From assembly GCF_017743865.1 (NCBI RefSeq), contig NZ_JAGHRJ010000010.1, positions 84,087 through 148,086 on the forward strand: a DNA stretch of 64,000 nt. The letters run 5' to 3'. Every line of letters starts with the position of its first letter. Within the stretch, counting starts at the first letter, position 1. The position numbers were made by a program, and so were the translations under genes. Under the pieces are notes generated by a model that was not told where the DNA came from, made no database searches, and saw nothing but the letters and a program-made list of their open reading frames with translations. Origin of the DNA: Labrenzia sp. R4_2 (GTDB lineage Bacteria > Pseudomonadota > Alphaproteobacteria > Rhizobiales > Stappiaceae). Below, piece after piece: positions 1 to 7,799 of this stretch.

Positions 1-502
1 GATCGCGCAGCGTCTCGGCGAGCCGGTCGACGCCATAGCCTTTGGCGATGCCGTTGAGGTCGAGCTTCAGGACTGCGGCCTTGCGCACGCGGGCGTCGTC
101 CATCTCCAGCACCTCATGTGCCGGGCGGCGCGAGGTTTCCATCGCGGCGCGGATGCCATCCGGCGCGGCGGCCTCCGGTCCGAAGCCCCAGGCTGTCACC
201 GCATCGCCCATGCCGATATCGAAGGCCCCGCCGGAGGCACGCCCGATCTCGAGGCCGAGGCGCAGCACCTCGGCGAGACGGGCTGGAACCGTCACCCATT
301 CTCCCACCGGCGCCGCATTGAGCTGCATCAGGTCGCTGCCCGGGTTCCAGGTCGACATCTGTCCGTCCACCTCGTCCACAGCCGCCTGCAGCGCCGCGCG
401 GATCGGGGCCGGGTCGAAGTCCGGCTCCGCGAAGAATAGCGCCGACCAGCGCGTGCCCATGGTCGCCCCATTCAGGGCGTGCCTCGTCAGCTCAGTAGAC
501 AT
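1..502 (-). CDS. apbE: ApbE-family FAD:protein FMN transferase (3' end outside window)
   Basis: The N-terminal 167 codons are visible. ApbE enzymes transfer FMN from FAD to a Ser/Thr of exported redox proteins. The translation shows the family pattern GQMSTWNPGSDLMQLN near residue 50 and DLNGIAKGYGVDRLAE near residue 150, both typical of the FAD-binding fold. The ATG at 502 lies inside the end of the upstream PepSY/flavodoxin gene (11-bp overlap), so the two are translationally coupled. No clear signal peptide is seen at this start. The context (PepSY reductase, DUF2271 protein) fits flavinylation of a periplasmic electron carrier. Family assignment is firm; the protein substrate is inferred. 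Confidence 0.88.
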   Translation of the reverse strand, partial: MSTELTRHALNGATMGTRWSALFFAEPDFDPAPIRAALQAAVDEVDGQMSTWNPGSDLMQLNAAPVGEWVTVPARLAEVLRLGLEIGRASGGAFDIGMGDAVTAWGFGPEAAAPDGIRAAMETSRRPAHEVLEMDDARVRKAAVLKLDLNGIAKGYGVDRLAETLRD

Positions 503-2714
503 CTTCGACATACCGCCCCTCCGCCTTCAGGACCGCCGGCGTCAGCCCGGAGGTCGCGAGGATCTCGGCCAGCGCCTCGGCCACGCCGGCGGCCATGTCC
601 CGTCCGCCGCAGACCATCACGCGCGCGCCATTGCGGATGAGCTCTGCGACCTGAGTGGCCTCGCTGCGCAGCGCGTCCTGGACGTAATGGGGACGCGCCC
701 CGCGCGAGACGGCCGTGACCAGCCGGCTTACACGCCCTTCGTCCTGCCATCCGGGGAACTCCTCGCCGTAGAAGAAATCGCTATCGGGATGGCGCATGCC
801 GAAGAACAGATGGATCGGCCTGCGGCGCGTATTGCCGCGCACAAAGCCCGCGAGCGGCCCGATGCCGGTCCCTGCGCCGATCAGGATCAGGGGCGCCCGG
901 CTTCGGCCCGGACGGAAGCCGGGGTTGGGGCGCAAGAAGGCGCTCACCGTGTCGCCAGGTTCCAGCGCTGTGAGCTGACCCGAGCAGAGGCCGCCGGGAA
1001 GCTTCTTGACCACGATCTCGATGAAGCCGTCGCGGCGTCCGGAGGCGAGCGAGTAGAGCCGCGGGACGAGACTTCCCTCCGGAAGGACGCCGATCAGGTC
1101 ACCGGCCTCGAACCGCGCGAAGCCGTCGCCTCGCAGCCGTTGCCAGAGTGAGACGTGCGGAAGCGCGAAACGGAGGATCGCCGTCGGGGCCTGCACCTCG
1201 GCGCCGTAGTCGCGGCGCGATACGAGGGTCAGCGTCTCGGTTTTCGGCAGAACCGGCTGATGCGACAGTTCGAGCGCAATGCCGAGAGCGTCTCCCAGCG
1301 CACGGCCCCAACGGGCGAAATCCTGCGGCGATTGCCGGTCGATTGTGTCGAGCGGCAGAAGCTCGGGCCAACCCTTCGCCTGCGCCGCTGCCGCGACGTC
1401 CCTTGCGAAGGCGCAATAGGCCGGAAAGCTGCGGTCGCCGAAGCCGAGCACCGCCAGAGAAATGTCCGGCGCCCGGTCGGAAGCGTTCAGCCGGTCGAGA
1501 AAGCCCTTCGCCGAGGCGGGCGCCGCGCCGTCGCCATAGGTTGCGGCGAGCAGGATGATCCGCTGGGCCGTAGCGTAGCGTTCTGGCGCGAAGGCCGACA
1601 TCGGTGCTGTGTGCACCTTCTGCCCGGCTTGCGTCAGTGCGGTGTGGAGCGTGGCCGCAAATCCCCAGGTGCTGCCGCCCTCGCTGCCGACGAGCAGGAT
1701 CGTCTCGGCACGTCCCGCGGGCTGATTGCTTCGGATGCGCGGCCGCCCCCTCCGTCCCGCGAGCCAGACGACAACGCCAGTCACGCCCATGGCCGGGACG
1801 CCGAGCGCCATCAGGCCCAGAACGAGGCCAAGCGTCGCCGCACCCTGTCCGGTGTGCAGCATGTAGATGGTTTCCGAAACGCGTTCCCACCCGGTCAGGT
1901 CAGTCCAGGCCAGCAGCGCCCCGGTGCCCTGATCGAGATACCCGGTCCCACGGTCGGTCTTCAGCGTGAAGACGTCCGTAGCGTCGCCGGGATAGGGAAA
2001 GCTCAGTTCGCGCAACTCGGCGACGGGCGTCTGCTGCAGCGTGGCCATCCGGTCCAGCGCAAACCCCGTCGCTCCACTGACCTCGGTCGGTATGGCCGGG
2101 ATGGCGCCGCCATCCGGCAGGAGATCGAAGGTCGACGCCGTCATCCAGAGGGCGGTCGTGGAAGACAGAACGAAGCCGACGACGGCGATCCGGGCGATCT
2201 CGACGTGCAGCCGCCCGGCAAGCGGTCCGCGCAAGCGCGCGAACCAGTGTCGCCAGCCGCCCGCCCGCCGCGCGACCAGCGCCGCGCCGGAGAGCGAGAG
2301 GATCAGCATCGCGGCAGCCCCTGCGGCCGTGGCGATGCGCCCGCCGTCCCCGAGGAACAGCGAACGGTGAAGGTTGGTGAGCCAGCGTTCGGCCTGGTTC
2401 GGGTCGGCCGAGGCCACGCCTTCACCCGTCGCCGGGTCGATCACGGCGGCACCCGGCGCGCCCTGATCGAACCAGTAGGCAGTGATCCGACCGGAGGGCG
2501 ACCGCCGGATTTGCTCGACGCCCGGATAGACGGCCTCGATGCGGTCCGCGAGGGCGGCGACCGTGAGCCCGGTCTCCGGCTGCGGGGCGGCAAGCCGTTC
2601 GGCCGCAGGGAAGACCGACAGTGCCGCGCCACTCAGCGCGAGGATCGTGACGAGCGCGAGGGCCAGAAGACCCGGCCAGCGATGGAGTGCACGGATCATG
2701 GCCCCGATCCTCAC
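492..2714 (-). CDS. PepSY-TM / flavodoxin / ferredoxin-NADP reductase fusion
   Basis: A 740-aa membrane flavoprotein. Residues about 10-330 form a PepSY-associated region with several hydrophobic helices (near 14-34, 133-150, 172-192, 300-325). A flavodoxin-like domain follows (about 340-470, LLVGSEGGSTWGFAATL), then an FAD/NAD(P)H reductase module (about 490-740) with RLYSLASG, GAGTGIGPLAGF and VMVCGGRDMA. The layout resembles sulfite/cytochrome P450 reductase diflavin domains joined to a PepSY membrane anchor, so it likely moves electrons from cytosolic NAD(P)H across the inner membrane. The GTG start at 2714 overlaps the DUF2271 stop; an ATG at 2699 (MIRALHRWPG) is an alternative. It overlaps apbE downstream. 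The acceptor is not known from sequence. Confidence 0.88.
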   Translation of the reverse strand: MRIGAMIRALHRWPGLLALALVTILALSGAALSVFPAAERLAAPQPETGLTVAALADRIEAVYPGVEQIRRSPSGRITAYWFDQGAPGAAVIDPATGEGVASADPNQAERWLTNLHRSLFLGDGGRIATAAGAAAMLILSLSGAALVARRAGGWRHWFARLRGPLAGRLHVEIARIAVVGFVLSSTTALWMTASTFDLLPDGGAIPAIPTEVSGATGFALDRMATLQQTPVAELRELSFPYPGDATDVFTLKTDRGTGYLDQGTGALLAWTDLTGWERVSETIYMLHTGQGAATLGLVLGLMALGVPAMGVTGVVVWLAGRRGRPRIRSNQPAGRAETILLVGSEGGSTWGFAATLHTALTQAGQKVHTAPMSAFAPERYATAQRIILLAATYGDGAAPASAKGFLDRLNASDRAPDISLAVLGFGDRSFPAYCAFARDVAAAAQAKGWPELLPLDTIDRQSPQDFARWGRALGDALGIALELSHQPVLPKTETLTLVSRRDYGAEVQAPTAILRFALPHVSLWQRLRGDGFARFEAGDLIGVLPEGSLVPRLYSLASGRRDGFIEIVVKKLPGGLCSGQLTALEPGDTVSAFLRPNPGFRPGRSRAPLILIGAGTGIGPLAGFVRGNTRRRPIHLFFGMRHPDSDFFYGEEFPGWQDEGRVSRLVTAVSRGARPHYVQDALRSEATQVAELIRNGARVMVCGGRDMAAGVAEALAEILATSGLTPAVLKAEGRYVEDVY

Positions 2715-3181
2715 ATGTCGTAGGCGAAGCTGGCGATGTACCGGCGGCCGCTCACCGGCGTGCCCGCGCCATCGGTCGTGAGCGGCACCGCCACCTCGTT
2801 CGGACTGTCGCGCATGTCCTCGACGGCGGCGTCAATGTGCAGCGTGTAGCCCGCGTCGAAGAGCGCGTCGGCGAGGTCGAGCGTGATCTCGAGCGTGCGG
2901 CCCGCGCCGACGCTGGCGCCGGTGATGCCGTTGACCTGCGCAGTGTCGCCGCCGGTGGCTCGGTACCAGTCGCTCAGATGCTCGTAGTACTTGGACTTGC
3001 CGCCAGCCATCCAGAGACTGCCGACATAGGCGCCCGAGGTGTCGGTGACGTAGAGCGCGAGATAGGCCCCGTCGCCGCCGTAATTGTTGAGGGTCGTGGT
3101 GAGCGTCACAGGCCTCGCCATGGCGAGGCCGGGGAGCGTCAGCGCGGTGGTGAGCGCGAGCGTTGCAAGAAGCGATTTCAT
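2711..3181 (-). CDS. DUF2271 secreted protein, candidate flavinylated carrier
   Basis: A 156-aa protein with a clear signal peptide (MKSLLATLALTTALTLPGLAMA). The mature part matches the DUF2271 family as I know it, including GGDGAYLALYVTDTSGAYVG and a C-terminal GRRYIASFAYDM. Residues 84-90 read NGITGAS, resembling the (D/N)GxxGA(S/T) pattern that ApbE modifies, so Ser90 is a candidate FMN attachment residue. It lies directly upstream of the PepSY/flavodoxin fusion and apbE in one operon. Its likely role is a periplasmic flavin electron carrier; the family and operon are seen, the flavinylation is inference. Confidence 0.78.
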   Translation of the reverse strand: MKSLLATLALTTALTLPGLAMARPVTLTTTLNNYGGDGAYLALYVTDTSGAYVGSLWMAGGKSKYYEHLSDWYRATGGDTAQVNGITGASVGAGRTLEITLDLADALFDAGYTLHIDAAVEDMRDSPNEVAVPLTTDGAGTPVSGRRYIASFAYDM

Positions 3182-3218
3182 CGGGTTGATCCTTTTTGGA
3201 GAGGAGCTCGAGAGCGGT

Positions 3219-3572
3219 TCAGTTCACCTGAACCTGCGGCGGAGCGCCGTTCCCGAAGAGGCCGTTCTGCGGAGGGGCGACCGTGCCGGCGGGCGCTGGA
3301 TTGCGAGCGCCACCGCGGCAGTCGTCGTCGTCATCGTCGTCATCGTCATCGTCGTCGTCGTGGCCGCGACGAGAACCGTCCCGCCAACGGTCGTCATCGT
3401 TGTCGTCATCGTCGCTTGCGAGAACGAGCGGCATCGCTTGCGGGGCGTCATCGAAGAGAGCGGCGACGGACCGAAGGACGTCGGGCGGGGATTGCATCGC
3501 GCTCCAGGCGGGGACGCCGATCGCGGCGGTCAGCGCCGTGGACGCGACCAGAAGTGTCAGGGTCTTCTTCAT
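3219..3572 (-). CDS. Secreted poly-aspartate small protein
   Basis: A 117-aa protein of no recognised family. It has a signal peptide (about residues 1-25, ending PAWSA), a short helical segment, then two acidic blocks: ASDDDDNDDDRW and a run of 13 consecutive Asp preceded by RRGH. The tail is Pro/Gly/Gln-rich. The Asp run is encoded by near-perfect GAC/GAT triplets, so its length may vary by slippage. Such a tract could bind divalent or ferric cations, but this is only inference from charge. It lies between the DUF2271 gene and a terminator, and a response-regulator-like motif lies 78 bp upstream of its start. Confidence 0.7.
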   Translation of the reverse strand: MKKTLTLLVASTALTAAIGVPAWSAMQSPPDVLRSVAALFDDAPQAMPLVLASDDDDNDDDRWRDGSRRGHDDDDDDDDDDDDDCRGGARNPAPAGTVAPPQNGLFGNGAPPQVQVN

Positions 3573-3649
3573 GGCAGGGTCTCCTTTTGTCTGCTGGAGA
3601 CAATCTGGAGATCCGACCTGAGGGCTTCCTGACGCGTCGGCGATTCCCG

Positions 3650-3666
3650 CTTCAGCTTGCCGTCAG
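3650..3666 (+). promoter_or_regulatory. Response-regulator-like direct repeat CTTCAG-N6-GTCAG
   Basis: CTTCAGCTTGCCGTCAG contains two TCAG elements 11 bp apart, the spacing used by OmpR/PhoB-type dimers. The same 17-bp pattern occurs twice at 5437-5485, next to the response regulator gene. A related arrangement (GTCAGG-N6-TCAGG on the minus strand) lies at 3617-3633. Function is inferred. Confidence 0.5.
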
Positions 3667-3670
3667 GAAG

Positions 3671-3698
3671 AAAAGGCCCCGCGGGTGAGAGCGGGGCC
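3671..3698 (-). terminator. Rho-independent terminator after ferric-reductase-like gene
   Basis: On the minus strand an 8-bp GC-only stem (GGCCCCGC / GCGGGGCC) with an 8-nt loop is followed by TTTTCTT. It lies 55 bp past the stop of the 3753-5075 gene and separates it from the poly-Asp gene. Confidence 0.75.
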
Positions 3699-3752
3699 AA
3701 AAGGCGCAGGCGAGAGCCACACGGCTGGCGTGGCGATGTGACAGGCCCTTAC

Positions 3753-5075
3753 TCAGACGAATTCGAACTGCTCGAAGCGGACCCGCCGCGGCATCTGGCC
3801 CTGTGCCTTCAGGCCCTTGAGGATCCCGTCCTTCAGGCCGGTCGGGCCGCAGAACCACAGATCGGCATCCTTGACCGCGAACGGCGCCGCGCCGATCAGG
3901 CGCTCGGCCGTGAGCCGGCCATCGCGCGTCGTGACGACCACCTCGAAACTGAACCTCGGGTTGCGGGCGACCGCAGCGCGCAGCGTCTCTACCCCGATCG
4001 CGTCCTCTTGCGTTCGGACACAATGGACGAGGTGAATGTCGCGCCTCTCCGCCTCGGTCAGGCTTTCCGCCCAGGCGAGGAAGGGTGTGATGCCGATACC
4101 GCCGGCGAGCCAGATCTGGCGCGCACCACCCTTGCGGAAGTCGAACCGTCCATAGGGGCCCTCGATCTGCACGCGCGTCCCGGCGCGGAGCGCCCGAGGC
4201 AGATCCCGTGTCCAGCCGCCGAGGGCCCGGACCGAAAACGCCAATGTGCCGTCAGGACGCGGGGCACTGGCGATCGTGAAAGGATGAGGCTCGGACAGCC
4301 CCGCCTCCGGCGCACGGACGAAGGCGAATTGCCCCGGCCGCCACCGCATGGCCCGCCCCTCGGGGCGGAGGGTCACCGTGGTGGTGTCCCCGGTCTGGCT
4401 GATCTCTGTGATGGTGAACGCCCGACGCCGCAGGCGTGGGGCGATCAATTCGGTATAGATCCACGCGATCACTCCGGCGATGCCGAATGTGTTCAGAAGC
4501 ATCGAGAGCGATGGATCTACCCCCGTCGGCATGTCGACGAAGAACTGGTGAAAGACCACCATGGCAAATAGGGCGCCCATGAAACGATGGCTGAACCGCC
4601 AGATCTGATAGGGGATTTCCAGCCCGATGAAGGGCAACCGCCGGAACCAGCTGACAGCAATCAGCGCGAGAAGCGCGTTGAAGGCGAACTCGCCCGCCTC
4701 CTCACCCAGTTCACCAAGGCCGGTTTCACGAACTGTCCGCTCGAAGTCCGGCTCGATCTGCTGATGCAAAATCATCAGAACCATCGCGGAGATGCCCAGC
4801 CATTTGTGGACCCGGTACATGCGGTCGAGTCCGCCGAACAATGGCTCCACCAGAGGCGGCCGTGCGGCGAGGATCAGGGTCTGCGCCATTGCGACGACCG
4901 CCGCGGCCCCAACGGCAATGCCGAGCGCGGCATCCGCGCCATAGGGCGAATAGCTGTTGAACCCGAGCAGTGCGGCCAGCAGGCATGGCAACGCCACGAG
5001 CAACGGGCCCATCATGGGCAGTGTCGGAAAGCCGGGCGCCGGGACATCACTGGCGCGATGCACTGCATCAGTCAT
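3753..5075 (-). CDS. Ferric-reductase-like transmembrane flavocytochrome
   Basis: A 440-aa protein with an N-terminal ferric-reductase-like membrane domain (about residues 20-215) and a cytosolic ferredoxin-reductase domain (about 216-440). Two helices carry paired histidines spaced for bis-heme binding: H-x13-H in HKWLGISAMVLMILHQ and H-x12-H in SHRFMGALFAMVVFHQ. The reductase part has the FAD motif HPFTIAS, the nucleotide motif GGIGITPF and WFCGPTG near the C-terminus. It probably passes NAD(P)H electrons through FAD and hemes to a periplasmic acceptor. Its ATG lies inside the upstream small PepSY gene (8-bp overlap). Confidence 0.88.
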   Translation of the reverse strand: MTDAVHRASDVPAPGFPTLPMMGPLLVALPCLLAALLGFNSYSPYGADAALGIAVGAAAVVAMAQTLILAARPPLVEPLFGGLDRMYRVHKWLGISAMVLMILHQQIEPDFERTVRETGLGELGEEAGEFAFNALLALIAVSWFRRLPFIGLEIPYQIWRFSHRFMGALFAMVVFHQFFVDMPTGVDPSLSMLLNTFGIAGVIAWIYTELIAPRLRRRAFTITEISQTGDTTTVTLRPEGRAMRWRPGQFAFVRAPEAGLSEPHPFTIASAPRPDGTLAFSVRALGGWTRDLPRALRAGTRVQIEGPYGRFDFRKGGARQIWLAGGIGITPFLAWAESLTEAERRDIHLVHCVRTQEDAIGVETLRAAVARNPRFSFEVVVTTRDGRLTAERLIGAAPFAVKDADLWFCGPTGLKDGILKGLKAQGQMPRRVRFEQFEFV

Positions 5076-5385
5076 CGTCGCCTCCCTCTCGGTCCCGGTC
5101 GCGCCGATCGCCCTCGTCGTCCTCGTATTCGAACTCGATCACCTGCAGCGTCGCCGGATGAACGGTCACCTCGATCGGGCGCCCCCCGGCGTCCCGGCCG
5201 TCAATCTCGTAGCAGCCGTCGTCGATCTTGATCCGGCGCACCGTCCAGCCGTTCTCCTCGGCCAGACGGGCGACGGCGTCGCGCGGCTGCCAGTCGGCCA
5301 TCGGCACGAAGCAGTCGTCGTCAGCCAGCGCGACACCGGCCGGAAGGACCGCGAGAAAGCCGAGAATTGTCAATGTCTTCTTCAT
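5068..5385 (-). CDS. Small periplasmic PepSY-domain protein
   Basis: A 105-aa protein with a signal peptide (MKKTLTILGFLAVLPAGVALA) and a single PepSY-like domain, seen as the repeat-like WTVRRIKIDDGCYEIDGRDAGG followed by PIEVTVHPATLQVIEFEYE. The last 20 residues are strongly acidic (DDEGDRRDRDREGGDDD), echoing the neighbouring poly-Asp protein. It is the first gene of the minus-strand pair with the ferric-reductase-like protein and is divergent from the response regulator. Small PepSY proteins are commonly found next to two-component systems; a sensory or accessory redox role is inferred. Confidence 0.75.
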   Translation of the reverse strand: MKKTLTILGFLAVLPAGVALADDDCFVPMADWQPRDAVARLAEENGWTVRRIKIDDGCYEIDGRDAGGRPIEVTVHPATLQVIEFEYEDDEGDRRDRDREGGDDD

Positions 5386-5436
5386 GGGCCAAACTCCTCG
5401 CTACGGCCATCGTGACGCAATTCATGCGCGGCGAAG

Positions 5437-5453
5437 CTGACGGTAGCCTGAAG
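5437..5453 (-). promoter_or_regulatory. Response-regulator-like box (minus orientation)
   Basis: The minus strand reads CTTCAGGCTACCGTCAG, the same CTTCAG-N6-GTCAG pattern as at 3650 and 5469. It lies 52 bp upstream of the small PepSY gene in the divergent promoter region. Confidence 0.5.
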
Positions 5454-5468
5454 GGACGTACCCCGCCG

Positions 5469-5485
5469 CTTCAGCTTCGTGTCAG
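5469..5485 (+). promoter_or_regulatory. Response-regulator-like box (plus orientation)
   Basis: CTTCAGCTTCGTGTCAG, 45 bp upstream of the response regulator ATG and facing the 5437-5453 copy. It suggests autoregulation plus control of the divergent PepSY/ferric-reductase genes. Confidence 0.5.
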
Positions 5486-5529
5486 CCAGACGGATCATGG
5501 AGGGTCATCGCAAGAGGACGGGGACGAGC

Positions 5530-6189
5530 ATGCGCATCCTACTGATTGAGGACGACACGGTGCTGGGGGCTGCGGTGCGCGACCAGATCGCGGCCGATGG
5601 GCAGTCGGTCGATTGGGTGATGCGCCTAGATGCGGCCGGCGACGCTGTGAAAACCACGGCCTATGACCTGATCCTGCTCGACCTCATGCTGCCGGACGGT
5701 CGCGGGATCGGCTTCCTGAAGAGCCTGCGCGCGCGCGGAGACGTAACGCCGGTCATCATCCTGACTGCGCTCGACCAGGTGTCGGACCGGATCGAGGGGC
5801 TGAACGCGGGCGCCGACGACTATCTCGTGAAGCCCTTCGATCTCGCTGAGTTGTCCGCGCGGATCGGGTCTGTCGCTCGACGCTACAGCGGCAACCCGAA
5901 CCCCATCGTCACACACGGGCCGCTGGACATCGATCTCTCCGCCCGCAGCGTCCATCGCGACGGCAAGGCGGTGCAACTGACCGCAAGGGAATGGGCGCTG
6001 TTCGAAGCCTTTCTCGCGCGCCCCGGTCAGCTTCTGTCCAAGGCGCAGCTGGAGGAAAAGCTCTACGCCTTCGACGCCGAGGTGGAGAGCAACACCATCG
6101 AGGTCCATGTGAGCCGCCTGCGAAAGAAGCTCGGGAGCACGGTGATCGAGACCGAGCGCGGCATGGGCTACAGGCTGGGCCGTCCATGA
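5530..6189 (+). CDS. OmpR/PmrA-type response regulator
   Basis: A 219-aa regulator. The receiver domain has the acidic pocket ED at residues 8-9, the phosphoacceptor Asp51 in DLILLDLMLPDG, and the LVKPF lysine near 101. The C-terminal winged helix (about 125-219) ends with SNTIEVHVSRLRKKLG and ERGMGYRLG. I chose ATG 5530 because MRILLIEDD is the normal start of the family and a GAGGACGGGGA stretch precedes it; the frame is open to 5479. The stop overlaps the kinase start by 4 bp. It probably controls the divergent redox genes through the CTTCAG-N6-GTCAG boxes. Confidence 0.93.
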   Translation: MRILLIEDDTVLGAAVRDQIAADGQSVDWVMRLDAAGDAVKTTAYDLILLDLMLPDGRGIGFLKSLRARGDVTPVIILTALDQVSDRIEGLNAGADDYLVKPFDLAELSARIGSVARRYSGNPNPIVTHGPLDIDLSARSVHRDGKAVQLTAREWALFEAFLARPGQLLSKAQLEEKLYAFDAEVESNTIEVHVSRLRKKLGSTVIETERGMGYRLGRP

Positions 6190-7544
6190 GATGGCCGGCC
6201 AGCCTTCAGGGCCGACTCGGCCTGTCGCTCGGCCTGGCGCTAACGGTGTTGTGGCTGGTCGCGGCGACGGTGACGGCCGTCATCGTCAGGGGCGAGCTGG
6301 ACGAGGTCTTCGACAGCGCTCTGCGAGAGACTGCGGAACGGATCCTGCCGCTGGCCGTCACCGATATCGTCGGGCGGGAAGATCAGGGCGTGACGCAGCG
6401 GCTCGCGCCCATCCGGGAGCACGACGAGTTCTTCACCTACCTCGTGCGGGATGCCGAGGGGCGCATCCTGCTGCAATCCCACGCGGCCGATGCGGCGGTA
6501 TTCCCGCCCTGGGACGGACCCGGGTTCCGGCAGACCGCCACCCACCGGTTCTACAGCGACGCAGCGCTTCAGGACACGATCCGGATCACCGTGGCCGAGC
6601 CGCTGGCCCATCGCGCGTCGGTCGCGCGTGAGATCCAGATGGGCCTCGGCCTGCCGCTGCTCATCATGCTGCCGATCGCGCTGATGGTGATCATTCTTGC
6701 CGTTCGCTTCAGCCTCGATCCGCTGCGTCGGTTCCGCGCTCGGCTGGAGGCGCGCGGCGCCCGCGACCTGTCGGAGGTTCCTGCCGAGGGGCTGCCGACG
6801 GAGATCAGTCCTCTGGCCAAGACGCTCAACGGCCTTCTGGCCCGCTTGCGCGAGGCGTTCGAGGCCGAGCGCAGCTTTGCTGCGAACGCGGCTCACGAGT
6901 TGAGAACGCCGTTGGCCGGCGCCCTCGCTCAGGCGCAGCGGCTGAGGGCGGAGACACAGGAGCCGGCCACCGAAGCGCGGGCCGCCGAAATCGAGGCGAT
7001 GCTCAAGCGCCTGACCCGGCTTTCCGAACGCCTCATGCAGCTTGCCCGGGCTGAAGGCGGGCGTCTTCGACAGGAACAACTGTCGGATCTGCGCCCCGTG
7101 GCCCGCGTCGTGACCGATGAGCTGGCGAAAACAAGTGTTGAACATCGAATTGTTCTGAGCCTGCCCGACGTGCCAGTGATGTCGGACCTCGATCCCGACG
7201 CATTCGGGATTCTGTGCCGAAACCTCGTCGAAAACGCCCTTCGGCACGGAGCCGGAGATTTGGCTGTCCAGGTGACGCTGACTGCGGACGGCCGCCTTGT
7301 TGTCGCGAACGATGGTCCCGTCGTGGCGCGCGAGATGCTCGACCGCCTGACGGCACGCTTTGAACGGGCGAACGCAAGCACCGATGGCAGCGGGCTTGGC
7401 CTAGCCATCGTCGCGGCCATCGCGAACCGGATCGGAAGCTCTCTCGTTCTGAGATCGCCGCGGCCTGGTGCATCTTCCGGTTTCGAGGCATCACTCATTT
7501 TGCCGACCGATAGCCCCGGGTTCGGCGCCGGGCGCGACGCGTAA
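6186..7544 (+). CDS. Sensor histidine kinase
   Basis: A 452-aa membrane kinase paired with the upstream response regulator (ATGA overlap fixes the start). Hydrophobic helices at about 13-33 and 155-175 bracket a periplasmic sensor of about 120 residues. The H-box NAAHELRTPLAG places the phosphorylated His at 237. N-box NLVENALRHGAG and G-box DGSGLGLAIV follow. The family resembles QseC/PmrB sensors, which often respond to metals or envelope signals; the signal here is unknown, though the locus suggests iron or redox state. Confidence 0.93.
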   Translation: MRWPASLQGRLGLSLGLALTVLWLVAATVTAVIVRGELDEVFDSALRETAERILPLAVTDIVGREDQGVTQRLAPIREHDEFFTYLVRDAEGRILLQSHAADAAVFPPWDGPGFRQTATHRFYSDAALQDTIRITVAEPLAHRASVAREIQMGLGLPLLIMLPIALMVIILAVRFSLDPLRRFRARLEARGARDLSEVPAEGLPTEISPLAKTLNGLLARLREAFEAERSFAANAAHELRTPLAGALAQAQRLRAETQEPATEARAAEIEAMLKRLTRLSERLMQLARAEGGRLRQEQLSDLRPVARVVTDELAKTSVEHRIVLSLPDVPVMSDLDPDAFGILCRNLVENALRHGAGDLAVQVTLTADGRLVVANDGPVVAREMLDRLTARFERANASTDGSGLGLAIVAAIANRIGSSLVLRSPRPGASSGFEASLILPTDSPGFGAGRDA

Positions 7545-7799
7545 TCCGCGACAAGTGCCGGAGGATCAGCACACCCGCGCCTGTTCCCGCAATACCGCGT
7601 AGTCGCTCATCATCTCCGCGATCGCCGAGCCCTCCAGTAGAAGACTCCGCTCCGTGGCCGCCGGCGCCCATCCCAACCAGAAACGACAGTCGCGCAGCCG
7701 CCCCAAAGCTCAATGATCCACATGAGGCACTAACCGGACCAGCAGTTCTTGGGAATTCATTTGAGACTACCCAACGACCGGAAGGAGGGCGCAAACCAG
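7545..7799 (-). other. Intergenic stretch with a possible gene remnant
   Basis: This lies between the kinase and the DUF1612 gene. On the minus strand about 47 codons (7566-7709) read an open C-terminal-looking tail with CRFWLGWAPAATERS and MMSDYAVLREQARVC before a TGA, but no start codon or recognisable family. It may be a gene end left at the boundary between the chromosome-like redox locus and the plasmid-like region. Confidence 0.25.

Noticed and set aside
1155..2723. 522-aa plus-strand open frame
   Set aside because: Shadow of the PepSY/flavodoxin gene: Arg/Gly-rich, no domain, no ribosome site.
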